This document shows positions 1-11,690 of a stretch of 64,000 nt of DNA, one piece after another; position 1 is the stretch's first letter, and every line of letters starts with the position of its first letter. The DNA is from Apoderus coryli (lineage: Eukaryota; Arthropoda; Insecta; Coleoptera; Attelabidae), in NCBI GenBank assembly GCA_911728435.2, contig OU452209.1, positions 9,406,869-9,470,868 on the forward strand, in the 5' to 3' direction. Below the pieces are notes generated by a model. That model made no database searches, was not told the DNA's origin, and saw nothing but the letters and a program-made list of their open reading frames with translations. A program made the translations under genes and the position numbers.

Positions 1-1956
1 TATCAGTGCTTTACAACCAAACACATGAAAGTATGAGACGGTTGGTTTCTTATTTGACCAGATTTCTTCAGGTGTAGAATTTTTCAGTGCTTTTGTAGGG
101 GCTCTGTTTTTCAAGTAGACGGCCGTATTTATCGCTTCTGCCCAAAACTCAGTAGGTAGTGATGACTCAATTAACATGGTTCGTGCATATTCGACTAACG
201 TTCTGTTGAGTCTTTCAGCTACTCCGTTCTGCTGAGGTGAATATGGTACAGTTTTCTGATGATGTATTCCGTATTTTTTTAGGATACTCGAAAATCTATT
301 GTTCACATATTCAGTGCCATTGTCTGTTCTGATGCACTTGATACGATGACCAGTTTGATTTTCTACAAAATGTCTGTATTCTAAAAATTTATCTGCGAAT
401 TCATCTTTTGATTTAAGCATATAAACAAATGTCATTCTTGAAAAATCATCAGTGAAAGTCAAAAAATATTTTGCTCTACCTAGTGAATTTGTTTGCATTG
501 GACCACACAAATCGGAGTGAACCAATTCAAGTAAACAACTGGAACGATTATTTTCAATGCTTCTGAATGGTGATCTGCTTAATTTTCCTTGAACACATAC
601 TTTACATCGATTGTTTTCCGCATTTAAATCAGTAAATTGAAGACCCGTTACTAGATTTCGTAATATTTTCATACTTGCTGGATTTAAATGTCCAAGACGA
701 CGATGCCATAAGTTGTAGTTCTTATTATTCGCGGAATTTGCTTGAAGTATAGACTGATTTAGCTGATACATTCCATTTAATTCAGTGCCTGTTGCTAAAA
801 TATCTTCTTGCTTCAAGTAAATATTTTTCTCAGAAATTCGACAACCATTTTTCTTGTCAAAAATTACCGTTTTTCCTGTGCTTACAATTTTGCTCACTGA
901 CAGTAAATTTAGCTTTATTTCAGGAGCTAGTATAACATCTTTAATTGTAGCAATCCGCGTGTTCGGTAAACTAATTTCTACTTCGCCTTGACCAATACAT
1001 TTCAAATTTTCTCCATTTGCGACAGCCAATTCTCTGTCACTAATGTACTGAAAATTTTGAATCAAATTTTTACTATTAGTAAAATGAGCTGTGGCACCAG
1101 AATCAATGTACCATTGGTCTTTCTTTGACTGGAAGTCTTCACACGCCATAGCAAAGTTTGCTTCAGGCTTTCTTTTTGGTTTTGGACAAACATTCGCTTT
1201 ATGACTGTATTCATTACATTTGTAACAGCGTGGACTCTTAAATTTGCTATGAGTTTTCTTACCATATCGATATTTTCCTGAAAATGCGGCTTCTTCTGAA
1301 TTTGTTTTCTGATTATTACTTAAATTTTGAATATTTTCTTGAAGTAATAAATTTTTAACAAATTCTGTCGTTGTGGTCTGTTTAGAGCCTTGTATACCCA
1401 TGATTAGAGGTCTGTATTCATTTGGTAAACCGCCTAAAATAATCCCACCAACAACATGATCTTTAAAGGGTTCGCCTATATTTTCTAGCTGTTCGGCAAT
1501 TTTAATTATTCCACTTACATAAGCTTGCATAGATGAACACGTTTCAAATTTTTTTCTAAATAAACTTGAATATAATCCAACTAACCTTACGATTCCAGAA
1601 TCCTCATACGCTCTTTGTAAATTTAACCAAGCTTCGGCTGAAGTTTTTGCTTTTCTCGTTTCTGACGCAGCATTCGGTTTAAGAGAAAGATTAATTTTTG
1701 CAAGAGCACGTTGATCTAATTCAGGATTTACTTCTTGATTAGGTTTTGGTTCAACACAACACCAGAGTCCAGCATCAATAAAAAAATTTTTCATCCAAAA
1801 TTTCCATTCAGTATAATTAGTATTTCCTTCTAAATGTTTAAGTTCAGATAAACCGCCAACTGATGTACTAATTATAGTGGACTTATTTGTGTTCCTACCT
1901 TCAAGTTGTCTTCTTAAATCCTCAATTTGTTGTTGTAATTCTTCAGTAGTCGTCAC
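1..1956 (-). CDS. Ty1/copia Gag-protease-integrase polyprotein, partial (runs off left edge)
   Basis: The minus-strand frame is open from 1956 to the window edge (652 codons, checked triplet by triplet), preceded by an in-frame stop at 1960-1962. Order: copia-type Gag; CCHC zinc knuckle (CYKCNEYSHKANVC, about codons 240-254); aspartic protease with DSGATAHF (about 285); HHCC pre-integrase domain (LWHRRLGH then CKVC, about 415-450); integrase core with HSDLCGP, RTDNGTEY and NGVAERLNR, giving the D, D and E residues. Reverse transcriptase and RNase H should lie beyond the left edge. The position expected for the start codon is GTG (1954-1956); the first in-frame ATG is at 1794, about 54 codons in. 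The PBS and LTR lie directly upstream. Family is certain; activity is unknown. Confidence 0.93.
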   Translation of the reverse strand, partial: MTTTEELQQQIEDLRRQLEGRNTNKSTIISTSVGGLSELKHLEGNTNYTEWKFWMKNFFIDAGLWCCVEPKPNQEVNPELDQRALAKINLSLKPNAASETRKAKTSAEAWLNLQRAYEDSGIVRLVGLYSSLFRKKFETCSSMQAYVSGIIKIAEQLENIGEPFKDHVVGGIILGGLPNEYRPLIMGIQGSKQTTTTEFVKNLLLQENIQNLSNNQKTNSEEAAFSGKYRYGKKTHSKFKSPRCYKCNEYSHKANVCPKPKRKPEANFAMACEDFQSKKDQWYIDSGATAHFTNSKNLIQNFQYISDRELAVANGENLKCIGQGEVEISLPNTRIATIKDVILAPEIKLNLLSVSKIVSTGKTVIFDKKNGCRISEKNIYLKQEDILATGTELNGMYQLNQSILQANSANNKNYNLWHRRLGHLNPASMKILRNLVTGLQFTDLNAENNRCKVCVQGKLSRSPFRSIENNRSSCLLELVHSDLCGPMQTNSLGRAKYFLTFTDDFSRMTFVYMLKSKDEFADKFLEYRHFVENQTGHRIKCIRTDNGTEYVNNRFSSILKKYGIHHQKTVPYSPQQNGVAERLNRTLVEYARTMLIESSLPTEFWAEAINTAVYLKNRAPTKALKNSTPEEIWSNKKPTVSYFHVFGCKALI

Positions 1957-2100
1957 TTTTCAGAAAAAAAATTTGTCACTTTTTGATCGGAACTGTCAAA
2001 TTTTTTTTATTTAATTTTTAAAGTTTTTTTTCTTCAAATTTCACTATATTCACACTTTTTACTTTTTAAACTAAATGTTCAACATTTTAAAATAACTTTG

Positions 2101-2113
2101 TAGGCCCATAACC
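2101..2113 (-). promoter_or_regulatory. copia primer binding site (half-tRNA type)
   Basis: On the minus strand this reads GGTTATGGGCCTA, directly after the LTR. It closely matches the primer binding site known for Drosophila copia, which pairs with an internal part of initiator tRNA-Met. It lies about 145 bp upstream of the gag frame. Confidence 0.75.
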
Positions 2114-2269
2114 TATTAGCAGAGTGCTTATTTGCAGTAAAGTTAAGTTACTAATGTTGACTGTTTAGAATAATTTATTGACAACTTATATTAGCATACA
2201 ACTTATTAAAAATATAATATCACATAACATATACAGTGTGTATTACAATATACAGTGTGTATTCTAACA
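2114..2269 (-). repeat. copia 5' LTR
   Basis: Read on the minus strand it begins TGTTAGAATAC, like the copia LTR start, and ends at the primer binding site (terminal ATA, where copia has ACA). It is about 156 bp and contains an AATAAA signal. At 2269/2270 sequence switches abruptly to BEL coding sequence, which fixes this boundary. The partner LTR is outside the window. Confidence 0.7.
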
Positions 2270-3363
2270 TATACTAATTTGGTCGTTGAACAGTTTCACA
2301 AGGAAAATCTTCATCCGGGTTTTAAAACCTTGTAATATCTAATTTCACAACAATATTGGATTTTATCTCCAAGACATTCAATATTTGCATGTCTTTCAAA
2401 ATGCACCCGTTGTTTCCGTTGTAAACCAAAACTTATATGGGAGACCTACCTTCGTTTCGAGTGTCTCAGTTAAAGGCATTTTCTCAGGTCGGAGTGGATT
2501 TTGCAGGTACGTTTCAGATAACTATGAATCGAGTAAGAGGGGCATAAACCACCAAGGCATATATATGTGTTATTGTGTGCGGAGCCACGAGAGCAATTCA
2601 CCTCGAGTTGGTTTCCGATCTTTCTTCGGAGGCTTTCTTAGCAGCTTTCCGTCGTTTCACTTCTAGACGCGGAAAATGCACGGATGTGTATAGTGATCAG
2701 GGGACAAACTTCGTCGGAGCATCGATTATTATAGCCTCTTATATGAGAGCGGCTGGCGAATTTTACGGATTTTCTTGGCATTTTTCACCTCCCGGCTCTC
2801 CGCATTTTAATGGTCTCAGTGAGGCAGGAGTGAAATCTGTAAAAACCCATTTGCGCAGAGTGATAGGAGAGCAAATAATGACCTTCGAAGAGCTTTATAC
2901 CCTCCTCACACAGGTGGAAGCATTGTTGAATTCACGTCCTCTCTACGAGGCAAGTTCCGATCCTAATGACCCTCAAGTTCTCACTCCCGCTCATTTTTTA
3001 ATGTTGGAGCCGCTTAATAGTAGCTTTCCAGAGCCTGACCTATCTCAATCCAAGCTCAGCACCTTGAATCGCTGGCAGTTAGTTCAATATATGCAGGCAG
3101 AATTTTGGAGGCGATGGCATTTCGAATATCTGCATTCTCTGCAGCAACGGGAAAAGTGGCTGATTAAAACACCACAGAATCTTTTAAATAGGGTGGTTCT
3201 TGTCAAGAATGAGCAGAAACCGCCATTACAGTGGCCGCTTGCCCGAGTTATTCAACTTCATCCCGGCAAACATGGAGTAATACGCGTGGTTACTTTGAAG
3301 ACGGTGGCTGGTACTCTCCAGAGACCAGTTGTCAAAATATGTCCTTTGCCATTACAATTTTAG
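2270..3363 (+). pseudogene. BEL/Pao integrase and C-terminal domain, broken by the copia insertion
   Basis: From 2270 the sequence reads as BEL integrase: LVVEQFHKENLHPG, then the CTRCFRCKP zinc-binding half, then MGDLPSF from 2437, the core with GVDFAG and RAIHLEL, YSDQGTNFVGA and HFNGLSEAGVKSVK (D, D, E), and the terminal domain FWRRWHFEYL to stop at 3363. Breaks: an in-frame TAA at about 2332, a frameshift near 2430 and an in-frame TAA at about 2545. The last part (2575-3363) is open for 262 codons. The protein is close to that of the BEL element at 11.2-26.5 kb. The 5' portion lies beyond the copia insertion, outside the window. Confidence 0.9.
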
Positions 3364-3491
3364 TATGCATACTATGCCTGTAGATAGTGGGAGAAAGTTC
3401 TAGGTGTTATTAAGAATTATTCTTATTATTATTTTTTAATTTCTTTATCATTGGGTATTTAGCTTAAAAACATAGTTTTTGGTGGGTGGAA

Positions 3492-3930
3492 TGAACGGTT
3501 CTCCCTGTATAATTTTCTAATTTTTTAGTAATTTTTCGTAATTTTAATAACTTTCCTTTTTTTCCTGCTTGTCCTTGTTCTCCTGCATGGAAAAGAAGAA
3601 TACATGCGCATTAACTTTTTTGGTGCTATGTGCGCATTATTTTAAATTCAGTACCATTTTAATAGCTATAGTGGAAGCGTGCGTGGGATATAAAATTTTG
3701 AAAAAACCGTTAATTAATTACATAAACAATGTGTTACAATATATGGTGTGTGATAGTTATGAAGACACAAGAAGATTGATCATTGGAAAACGACGTGGAG
3801 GGACCTCCGGAATCTGCAAACGTTATCAGTGTGAGTGCTTTTCACCATCTTTAATATTTTTTCCATCTTTCCTTATTTAATATATCTAATTCAATAAAAA
3901 CAATCAACCAAAAATACAGTCCACTTAACA
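3492..3930 (+). repeat. 3' LTR of the left BEL element
   Basis: The LTR begins TGAACGG right after a purine-rich tract (GGTGGGTGGAA, 3481-3491) and ends ATACAGTCCACTTAACA. The end matches the LTR end of the BEL element at 11.2-26.5 kb (ATACAGTCCACTTCGCATACA in that element's orientation). 3364-3491 is untranslated element sequence. A target duplication cannot be tested because the left end is outside the window. Confidence 0.6.
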
Positions 3931-4005
3931 GACGATCCTCGTCCCAACAAACATTATGTCATTTAGATAATATTCTTGAATAGTTTACATATGCTCCTTG
4001 TCTGG

Positions 4006-4192
4006 GAGAGACAAACACTATTTGTCATTTAAATAAAAGTATATTGTATGCTAGCAAAGTTTACTAGTTATTTTAGTGATGATACTCGTGTAATGTCTAT
4101 CCAGTAAATTTTTCTACATTACTAAAATAACTAATAAACTTTGCTAACATACAATATATTTTTATTTAAATGACAAATAGTGTTTGTCTCTC
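4006..4192. repeat. Small foldback (inverted repeat) element
   Basis: Arms 4006-4081 and 4117-4192 are inverted copies with only a few mismatches, starting GAGAGACAAACACTATTTG, around a loop of about 35 bp. No coding potential. Probably a MITE relic; no clear target duplication seen. 4193-4557 has no gene. Confidence 0.65.
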
Positions 4193-4557
4193 TTCTAGTA
4201 ATTTTTTCTAGAAGGGGTAGACAAGATTTGGGGGTCCCTGTGGTGCTTACGTTTTTTTATCTGAACCACCATCAGGTTTTTAGTGCGACTCTTATTTATT
4301 TATTTTTTTAAAATAAACTTAAGCCTACTAGGTATATATAGTCAAGCTTCAATCTACACATGTTAAAGTGGGTAGGTATAATGCGGCTGAATCCTTTGCC
4401 GGAATTCCTGCGAATATTACTCAGCACATAAACAACTAGGGTTGGTTGATCTTGGAAACGGTCGGAGTGACAATGTCGGTTAACTTAGAGAAAAGTTGTA
4501 CAATTTAACCACCTTTTAAATGGTGTTTTCAAAAGTAAAGTAAATTTAGCAGTTTTC

Positions 4558-5365
4558 GAGAATTTCTTAAAAATCAATTTTTTGCGATATTAGTTTTTAT
4601 TGATTTCAGACATTATTTTTACAGATATATAAAAAAATGAGAAGCACTTTCTCATTGTTGCTTTTTGAGGAGACTCGACGTTTCGTTTTCGAAAAACCAT
4701 CAACTTCGATTTTTTAAATACGGCCCTTGATTTTCTATTGTTAAATTTAAAGCCATTTTCAATTCAAAAATAGGTGGTTTAAACAACTTTTCAGTATTTT
4801 TAGTTGTTATTTAAACTTATTCAAGAAAAATCGCCATAGTTTGGGACTTAACTGACTGAATGCAGAGTATATACCTAATTAGTAATTTTGGCAATGAAAT
4901 TCTTTCGACGTTAATCAAAATTATTTATTATTATTTGCCAATTTATTTCTGTCAGCACATTTTATTCTGTACGCAGTTTTTTAAATTTAGTTAAAATTTT
5001 TGTGCTTTTTGAAATTATTAAAGAAACGCCTTTCTTTTTTTTACGCAAAATAAGTGCCAAATTAGGGCGGTTTTTCTTGAAGTTTAAATAACAGCTAAAA
5101 ATACTGAAAACTTGTTGAAACCATTCCGTTACATCTATTTTTGTTTTGAAAATGGCTTTAAATTTAACAATAAAAAATCGTGGGCCGTATTTAAAAAATC
5201 GAAGTTGATGGTTTTTCAAAAACGAAACGTCGTAATGAAAATTTCTAAACGCTATATTTTTCTCATAAAAAGTAACAATCAGAGCTTTTAAGTTTTTTAT
5301 ATCAGTAAAAATAATGTCAGAAATCAATAAAAACTAAAATCGCAAAAAATTGCATTTTCTTAAAA
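4558..5365. repeat. Long inverted repeat, about 0.8 kb
   Basis: Approximate arms 4558-4840 and 5059-5365 are diverged inverted copies. Shared stretches include the region around CATCAACTTCGATTTTTTAAA and the TTTAAATTTAACAAT segment. The spacer is about 220 bp. The 121-codon minus-strand open frame in the right arm has no recognisable domain and lies entirely in repeat sequence. Confidence 0.6.
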
Positions 5366-7440
5366 AAAATACGGCCTTGTAAAATATAGTTTATACCTAA
5401 TTCATTTTCTACTATAAATATTATACATTTCAAGATCTACTAACTAGGTACTAGGTAGTTATCTAATTTGGGGACAAATAAACCTAAAATGTATTGGCTA
5501 TTTAAAAAAATCGAGTTTTTCCGAAAAACAATGACGCTGAAACAAAAAAAATTATCAAAGAAACTTTAGATTCCTTATGAGGAAACTAAGTAACGGTACG
5601 TACGAGGAATGATAAGACAATTCCAATCCACAACTCCTAATTCACAGACATTGGTAAAATGGTAAACAAATCAATACATACCTACCTTTACAAAATAAAG
5701 AAAAAAGTCATACCTAGCTGAAATATTTATGTAACTTCTTTTGAAAAACTGCATTAATTTGCTAAAAATTAATCCGTCCCTGGCAAATTAAATATATTAT
5801 CGTGAACCCATCTAAACTATTGTTTTGTTGCTGTAAATGGAGGAATACGATATTAAGATTGATTAAATTAGAAAAAGTATTTTAAATTAGGATTAAGTAC
5901 CTACTAAATAATACGTAACTAGATCGGTATCTATTGTCAAAGATTATATCTGATATTGCCATGAAATAAGATTGTTTGCATTGGTCGTAAAATTATAAAA
6001 ATAAATAATTAAATAATAATTATTATAATTTACTTACCGAGAAAAGTAACAACGAGCTCCCCCAGATTCCAGCTAATTAATATTTCTTTTGTTTCCTCCA
6101 TAGATATTAATAATATATGAATATTTAACAAAACTCAACACACCAAACTAATCACTACACTTAATTATGTTGGATGCACATTAGTATAATACATATCTGT
6201 TACTGTCTGTATACCTAGTCCGTCCTCAGCTATCAATATCTAGGTATATACTTACTATCCATAAATCAAAATTTAATATATTAAATTAAAATATCTTCAG
6301 ATTAGAACACCAAATAACTAGATCCTAGTTAGAGCGACGCCAAGACTCTAATCAAAAAATACCAAAATGAAACCCCCTCCCTCTACACCAAGTGAGACGC
6401 GCTAGGTCCAACGTGGTACACATAGAAGATGTTGTTGTCGGCACACGCTTCTACAAAGGGTTTTAGGTACGTGGACTAGCAGCGGGGACAAACACATTAG
6501 GTAGAACGGGGAATAACCGTTGGCTGGAATAGAATGACGACTTATGTAGACAACTATAGGTTCCCATCTCTACCAGATAAAATAATTCGATATTTTGGAG
6601 GATAGAAATTTTGTAAATGAGAAGTATTAGGTAAAATAACTATTACACAGATTTAATTAAATCAGTGCTTATTTTAGCTATGTACTTACTTAGTTGTTAA
6701 AATCTGATTTATACTTAAATATTATAATGCACATACCTAGGTCCATTAATATACTAATGCAGATAAATAAAATTTAGAGGTAGGTAGGTATATGTTCCTA
6801 TTAGAACTAATTTAGTTTTGGGTTTCATAAAACGATTTTTGAGAATAGTTAGGTACGTATAGGTACCTACCTAATTACCTCATTAAGTATTTTCTTAATA
6901 ATAATAGCTACACCTAAGTGGGTACGTATGGAAATCTGTAGGTGTACAATACCTAATTCAAACAGAATACCGAACTCATTTAGCGCAAATAAAATTTTAT
7001 ATAGGTTCACAATTTTAAATCTTATTTAACTAATGCACATTCAAGTCTCGTTTAGATGAGAAGATATCAGCTTAGCAGGAAAAATTGTCGTTTTTAGATA
7101 ATGTAGTTACTCATAATTGATAACTACATTTACTACTTTAACAAAAATTTTGCGAAAACTAGAAAATTCACCTGTAAATAATATTTTTTATTTGGATAAA
7201 CCAAGTTTTTTTTTCTGTGTGTAAATATAATTGTATAAATAAATCTATAATATGACTAGGATTAATGATGATTCAAAATAAATTCCAATAAACAGGACTA
7301 AATCCAATAATGATAAAGTAATTCCTTTTCTTGCGAAATAAGGAAAAAAAATATTTTAATCCATCGGTTCTAATAGCGCACGTGATCACGTTTGGTGCAC
7401 AGTAATCGCACCTACCAAACTAATCATTTAAATAACTATC
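5366..7440. other. Gene-free AT-rich DNA
   Basis: No open frame of note and no recognisable element. Short runs of TAGGTA/ACCTA recur (for example near 6780 and 6850-6880). A slightly GC-richer patch lies at 6370-6560, and a 12-bp palindrome ACGTGATCACGT near 7380. Nothing further can be supported. Confidence 0.6.
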
Positions 7441-7449
7441 ATAGATGAA

Positions 7450-7715
7450 AATGTTTGTAAAATAATGACACTTGTGAAATAATGAAACTCGTTAAACAAT
7501 GAAACTTTTTAAATAATGAAACTTATTAATCAATGAAACTTCTGCAACAATGATTCTTGTTAAACAATGAAACTTGTGAAATAATGAAACTCGTTAAACA
7601 ATGAAACTCGTTAAATGATGAAACTTTTTAAATAATGAAACTTATGAAACAATGAAATCTGTTAAATAATGAAACGGGCGAAACAATGAAACTTGTTAAA
7701 CAATGAAATAATCAT
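7450..7715 (+). repeat. Degenerate minisatellite, unit about 16-17 bp
   Basis: About sixteen head-to-tail copies of a unit like AACAATGAAACTTGTTA, with variants AAATAATGAAACT. The core AATGAAAC is the most constant part. It ends about 100 bp before the LINE. Confidence 0.85.
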
Positions 7716-7830
7716 CAAAGAAAATCCCATCCAATATGTAACTTATTTTACCTACAACCTACTTCCCTTATGAGAAAACTATACTATTTAAAAACGGTGT
7801 CCCCTCTATAAGCAAATCAAAAAACTAATT

Positions 7831-8589
7831 TTGAAAGTTGGTCATATCAACATACGCTCCCTTGTAGCAAATTTTAATGAGTTTAAAGATTTTATACTCG
7901 ATTCTGATTTTGACATTGTGGCAGTATCTGAAACGTGGTTAAGCCCTGATTTTCCTAATACTCTTGTGAACATAAAAAACTATAATATTCTTAGACTGGA
8001 TAGGCCGACAAGAGGTGGTGGTTTAGCTATATATGCTAAGAAGTTTGTTAAATTTAAGAATGTAGTATCGTATATCAGTGAAATTGGTTTAGAGCAAATT
8101 TTTACTGTTCTTAATTTTAATAATAAAAATTTAGGGTTGTGTGTAGTATATCGGCCACCCAACATTAGCGTTGGGGCCATGTATGGATTGTCTGAGGGTC
8201 TTGAGCAGTTATATTTTGAAACTCAATCTCTCATTTTAATGGGAGATGTTAATATAAATTTATTAAATGACACCTCGGTCGATTCTTATAGGTTTAATGC
8301 TTTCATTGATCAGTTCAACATGGATCAAGTTATAGGTGAGCCTACTAGAATTACAGAGCGCGGCCAGTCTCTCATTGACGTGATATGTGTAAGCAGAGAT
8401 CTTCACCTGCAATCTTCTTCAACTGCTGATCTGTTGTGTAATAGTGATCACATGTTTGTTATCTGTACGCTTGATTACCCGTTAGGGAATCAAGAACAAT
8501 CGTATATCGCGATTTCAGCAAGTTTGACATCAACCTATTCTCGCGTGATGCTGTTAGATTTCCATGGGAGACTGGTTCGAAAATGTTGA
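7831..8589 (+). pseudogene. LINE AP-like endonuclease domain
   Basis: The frame reads VGHINIRSLVANF at its start (N of the first motif), SETWL (E), VVYRPPN, MGDVNINLL (D and N) and CNSDHMFVICTL near the end (SDH). These are the motifs of an apurinic-like LINE endonuclease, which nicks target DNA to prime reverse transcription. No ATG opens it; the conserved frame begins about 7815-7831. The frame is lost near 8500-8590, where the true continuation moves to another frame (FSKFDINLFSRDAV, then WFENVDQRVDALN). Confidence 0.88.
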
Positions 8590-8977
8590 TCAGAGGGTGG
8601 ATGCCTTGAATGATGCTGCTTTGGCCTTGTTTGATGCACATGCTCCGCTGAGGGTATTCAAAACCAAGCGTCAATATAAGCCTTACATAACCTACACTAT
8701 TAGAAAAATGATTCGTTTAAAACAAAAGGCTCATAAAAGATATCTTAAATACAGAACTGATACATCTAGACAGTATTATGTTGACATTAGAAATTTTTTA
8801 AAGCAGGCCATTAAAGCAGAAAAAAAGGCTTATGTTCGCGAAAATATCAAAGCTTGTAAATCTAACTCTAAAGCTATGTGGAAAAATTTTTCTCGTTGGG
8901 GTTTTTGTAGTAATCAAAACTCAAATGACTTACCGGATGAGTTTCAGGACCCGGATCAAATAACAACTATTTTTTAA
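8564..8977 (+). pseudogene. LINE linker between endonuclease and RT
   Basis: This 137-codon frame reads FENVDQRVDALNDAAL, then the basic linker YITYTIRKMIRLKQKAHKRY and PDQITTIF. The linker is typical of ORF2 between endonuclease and RT in Jockey/I-type elements. It ends at TAA 8975-8977. Shifting one base there continues as NNYFLNVVGQSQ into the RT frame, so a single-base deletion explains the break. Confidence 0.8.
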
Positions 8978-8980
8978 ATG

Positions 8981-10596
8981 TTGTCGGTCAGTCACAGGCG
9001 AGTGATGAAGTTTTAAATTTTTTTAATAATAGTCAATTTCGGAACGGCTTAGCTTTTCAGATTAAGGAGATCGACTGTCAGGATATTATGAGATGTGTTA
9101 GCAGAATTAAATCTGAGTGTTATGGTGTTGATGGTATTAACATAAAAATGATACGCTTAGTTATACCACATTGTGCGGATATAATTTGCAATATTTTCAA
9201 TGACTCTGTCAGTTCAGGGACATTTCCTAATGTTTGGAAGATGGCGGATGTGATTCCACTACCTAAAGTTCGGTCTCCTGTAACTTGTAATGATTTGCGA
9301 CCAATTAGCATACTTCCCGCAATGTCGAAGATATTTGAGCGAATAATTGGTCGTCAAGTTTTAGACTATATACGTGAGAATAGCATTTTGCCGTCTATTC
9401 AATCAGGCTTTCGGGAGAAGCACAGCACAACCACCGCGCTTCTGAGCGTCATGAGTGACCTTGCTACCGCCATGGACAGATCCATGTTAACGATACTTGT
9501 TCTGCTGGATCAAAGTAAAGCTTTCGATCGGGTTAATTTTGAATTATTGCTTGCCAAGCTTAAATACCTTGGATTTGATGGTGTCTCGTTGACATGGTTC
9601 AGAAGTTATCTGTGTGGTCGAAGACAGCGGGTGAAATTGCATGGCAAATGTTCAGATTTTTTGGTGACCAATAGTGGTGTTCCACAAGGGAGTATTCTTG
9701 GACCATTGTTGTTTTCTGTTTATGTATTTGACATTGTGGGATCATTCCAGCTCTCTACCATACACCTCTATGCGGACGATATCCAGGTATACTTGTCTTT
9801 TCCCCTAGCCAATGCTGAGACTGCAATTGATGTAATAAATGGAGAGCGGTCTCAGTTTTCTTGTTGGTGTGTAAACAATGGTTTGCTCCTGAACTCTAGG
9901 AAGACGGTGGCAATGTGCATTGGCAACGAGCGCCACGGTAGTTTTGTTACTCAAGAGTTTAATGTTAAGATTAACAATGATGTTATCCCCTGGATGCATA
10001 AAGCTCGAGATCTAGGAGTAATCGTGGATTCTGAGCTAAATTTTAACGAGCATTGTGGCAATATATGCAGGAATTCACTTTTTAAATTGCGTTCGATATA
10101 CCATCTTAAACACCTGGTTGATGAGCCTACTAAACTTAAATTGGTTAAAGCTCTTATTTATCCGCATTTGGATTATTGTTTTCCGGTATATTTTTATTTT
10201 TTGTTTCATTACAATAAAATGAAGTTGCAGAGAGTGCAGAATTCTTGTATAAGGTTTGTTTGTAGGGTTCCTTTTGCTGCACATGTCACTCCTTTTTTTG
10301 AGAGATTGGGTGAGCCAAAGTTGGATGTGAGACATGAGTATTTATATACTTCATTGCTACATAAGATATACCATGCTCGTGACCCTCAATATTTGTATAA
10401 GTTGTTGTGTAGACGTTCTAATGTTCATGATGTTAATGTACGTATTGATTCCTTTACTATCCCTAAGCATATGACAGCAAAATTTGAGGGCAGTTTCTCG
10501 TATATGGCCTCACTACTGCTAAATAAATGTATTGATATAATTGATTTGCCATTGGAATTATTTCAGCGACAATTGAAGCTCAGAATTTATTCATAG
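8981..10596 (+). pseudogene. LINE reverse transcriptase domain
   Basis: Open from about 8981 (first ATG 9088) to the stop at 10,596. RT motifs in order: ADVIPLPK and LRPISILPAMSKIFE; LVLLDQSKAFDRV (first catalytic D); NSGVPQGSILGPLLF; LYADDIQVY (YADD); then the thumb with ARDLGVIVD. The C-terminal part (LIYPHLDYCFPVY to LPLELFQRQLKL) is as in Jockey-superfamily LINEs. This domain itself appears intact for over 500 codons; only the junctions upstream are broken. Confidence 0.92.
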
Positions 10597-10801
10597 TGTG
10601 ATTAACTTTTTACATTAATTTAAAATGAAAATTTGTTTATTCTAGTTTTAAGAGTTTTTGTTTTGTACATTCTTTCTTTATTTGTATATGCTTTTTTAAG
10701 GAAGAGTGGAAGAGTGGCATTGGCCAAATCTCTATCCTTTTTGTGCAATTGTATATATTCTACATTTTCACAATAAATCATTATTATTATTATTATTATT
10801 A

Positions 10802-11215
10802 TGTAAAACAACGCAAAACAATAATAAACGCTACACACTAGGTATACCTTACTTCACATTAACACTCAGGGGTATCACGAAAACCCTGTGGTACGCCTCT
10901 GACTTTAAGAGTTTATATTTGTGTATAAAAAAAATTACCGAACTTAATTTTCTGGAGCATATACTTAAAACTATCCCCTATGGGGTACTTATCCAATCAC
11001 GTGGCTCTTGGAATTCACGGAAAGTTTGGTAGCATTAAAAAAGTACCAAAGAAAATGGTTCGAGTCGACCAATTACATCCACTCCAAACTTATGGCTTGT
11101 ACAATACCAGCACCAAAATATCAGCACTAGTGGGATCAGGTTTCAGTGGATCATCCAAGAAAATCCTCAGGAGATAGCAGAAGCCCTAAAACCATAGACA
11201 ATTAATCAGTGACTG
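10802..11215. other. Pre-insertion DNA left of the BEL nest
   Basis: No recognised gene. Two short plus-strand open frames (to 11,032 and 11,177) overlap and have no known motif. It ends in GACTG (11,211-11,215), the target duplication shared with 26,483-26,487. Before the insertion it was continuous with 26,488 onward. Confidence 0.6.
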
Positions 11216-11680
11216 TGTATGCGAAGTGGACTGTATTTTAAATTTGTATTTTTGAAAGGTTTGTGGCAAAATACCGACTTACCTTTAATCGCCTGGTGGA
11301 CCGGCTATGAATGGTTTCTTCAAACTTTAAAACTATCGGCCAACAGTACACTACAGTAAAACACCTTCCAACACAACTCATACAACAATAACAGTCATTA
11401 ATTGTAACAAATACGATCATTAATTATGCGGATTTTAACATATAACGGTTTATATTGACCCTTTTACAGCGCGCGGCGAAAGCAGAATGGCTAACGTGCC
11501 AGCCAGCGTCTTCTCGGCGATCGCCGAAGGCTGTCGGAATTTGCCGACAGATATATTATTATTAATTTAAATTATAACAAAAAAAAGGAAAATAATTATT
11601 GTACCGAATAGCATTAAGAAATAACAATTATAAACAAAAAAAAATATGAAAAGGAGAAAAGATGGGTTTGGAACCAAACA
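11216..11680 (-). repeat. 3' LTR of the degraded BEL element
   Basis: 465 bp, matching the split right LTR (19,336-19,509 plus 26,188-26,482). On the minus strand it follows a purine tract (GATGGGCGGAAA) after the integrase stop. Confidence 0.92.
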
Positions 11681-11690
11681 TTTCCGCCCA

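Larger units (their letters stand above)
7816..10801 (+). mobile_element. Jockey-like non-LTR retrotransposon, 5'-truncated, TTA-repeat tail
   Basis: Endonuclease, linker and reverse transcriptase follow in order, in three reading frames, and end in (TTA)n at 10,779-10,801 just after AATAAA. ORF1 is absent, so it is 5'-truncated around 7.8 kb. No RNase H domain is seen after the RT. At least three small frameshifts make it a dead copy. Confidence 0.88.

Noticed and set aside
3569..3880. 103-codon plus-strand frame after the BEL integrase
   Set aside because: Falls entirely within the predicted 3' LTR; no domain.
4962..5327. 121-codon minus-strand frame
   Set aside because: Lies in one arm of a diverged inverted repeat, is low in complexity, and its mirror arm does not keep the frame.
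10706..11177. Two overlapping plus-strand frames before the BEL nest
   Set aside because: Start in the LINE tail or are short, with no conserved motif.
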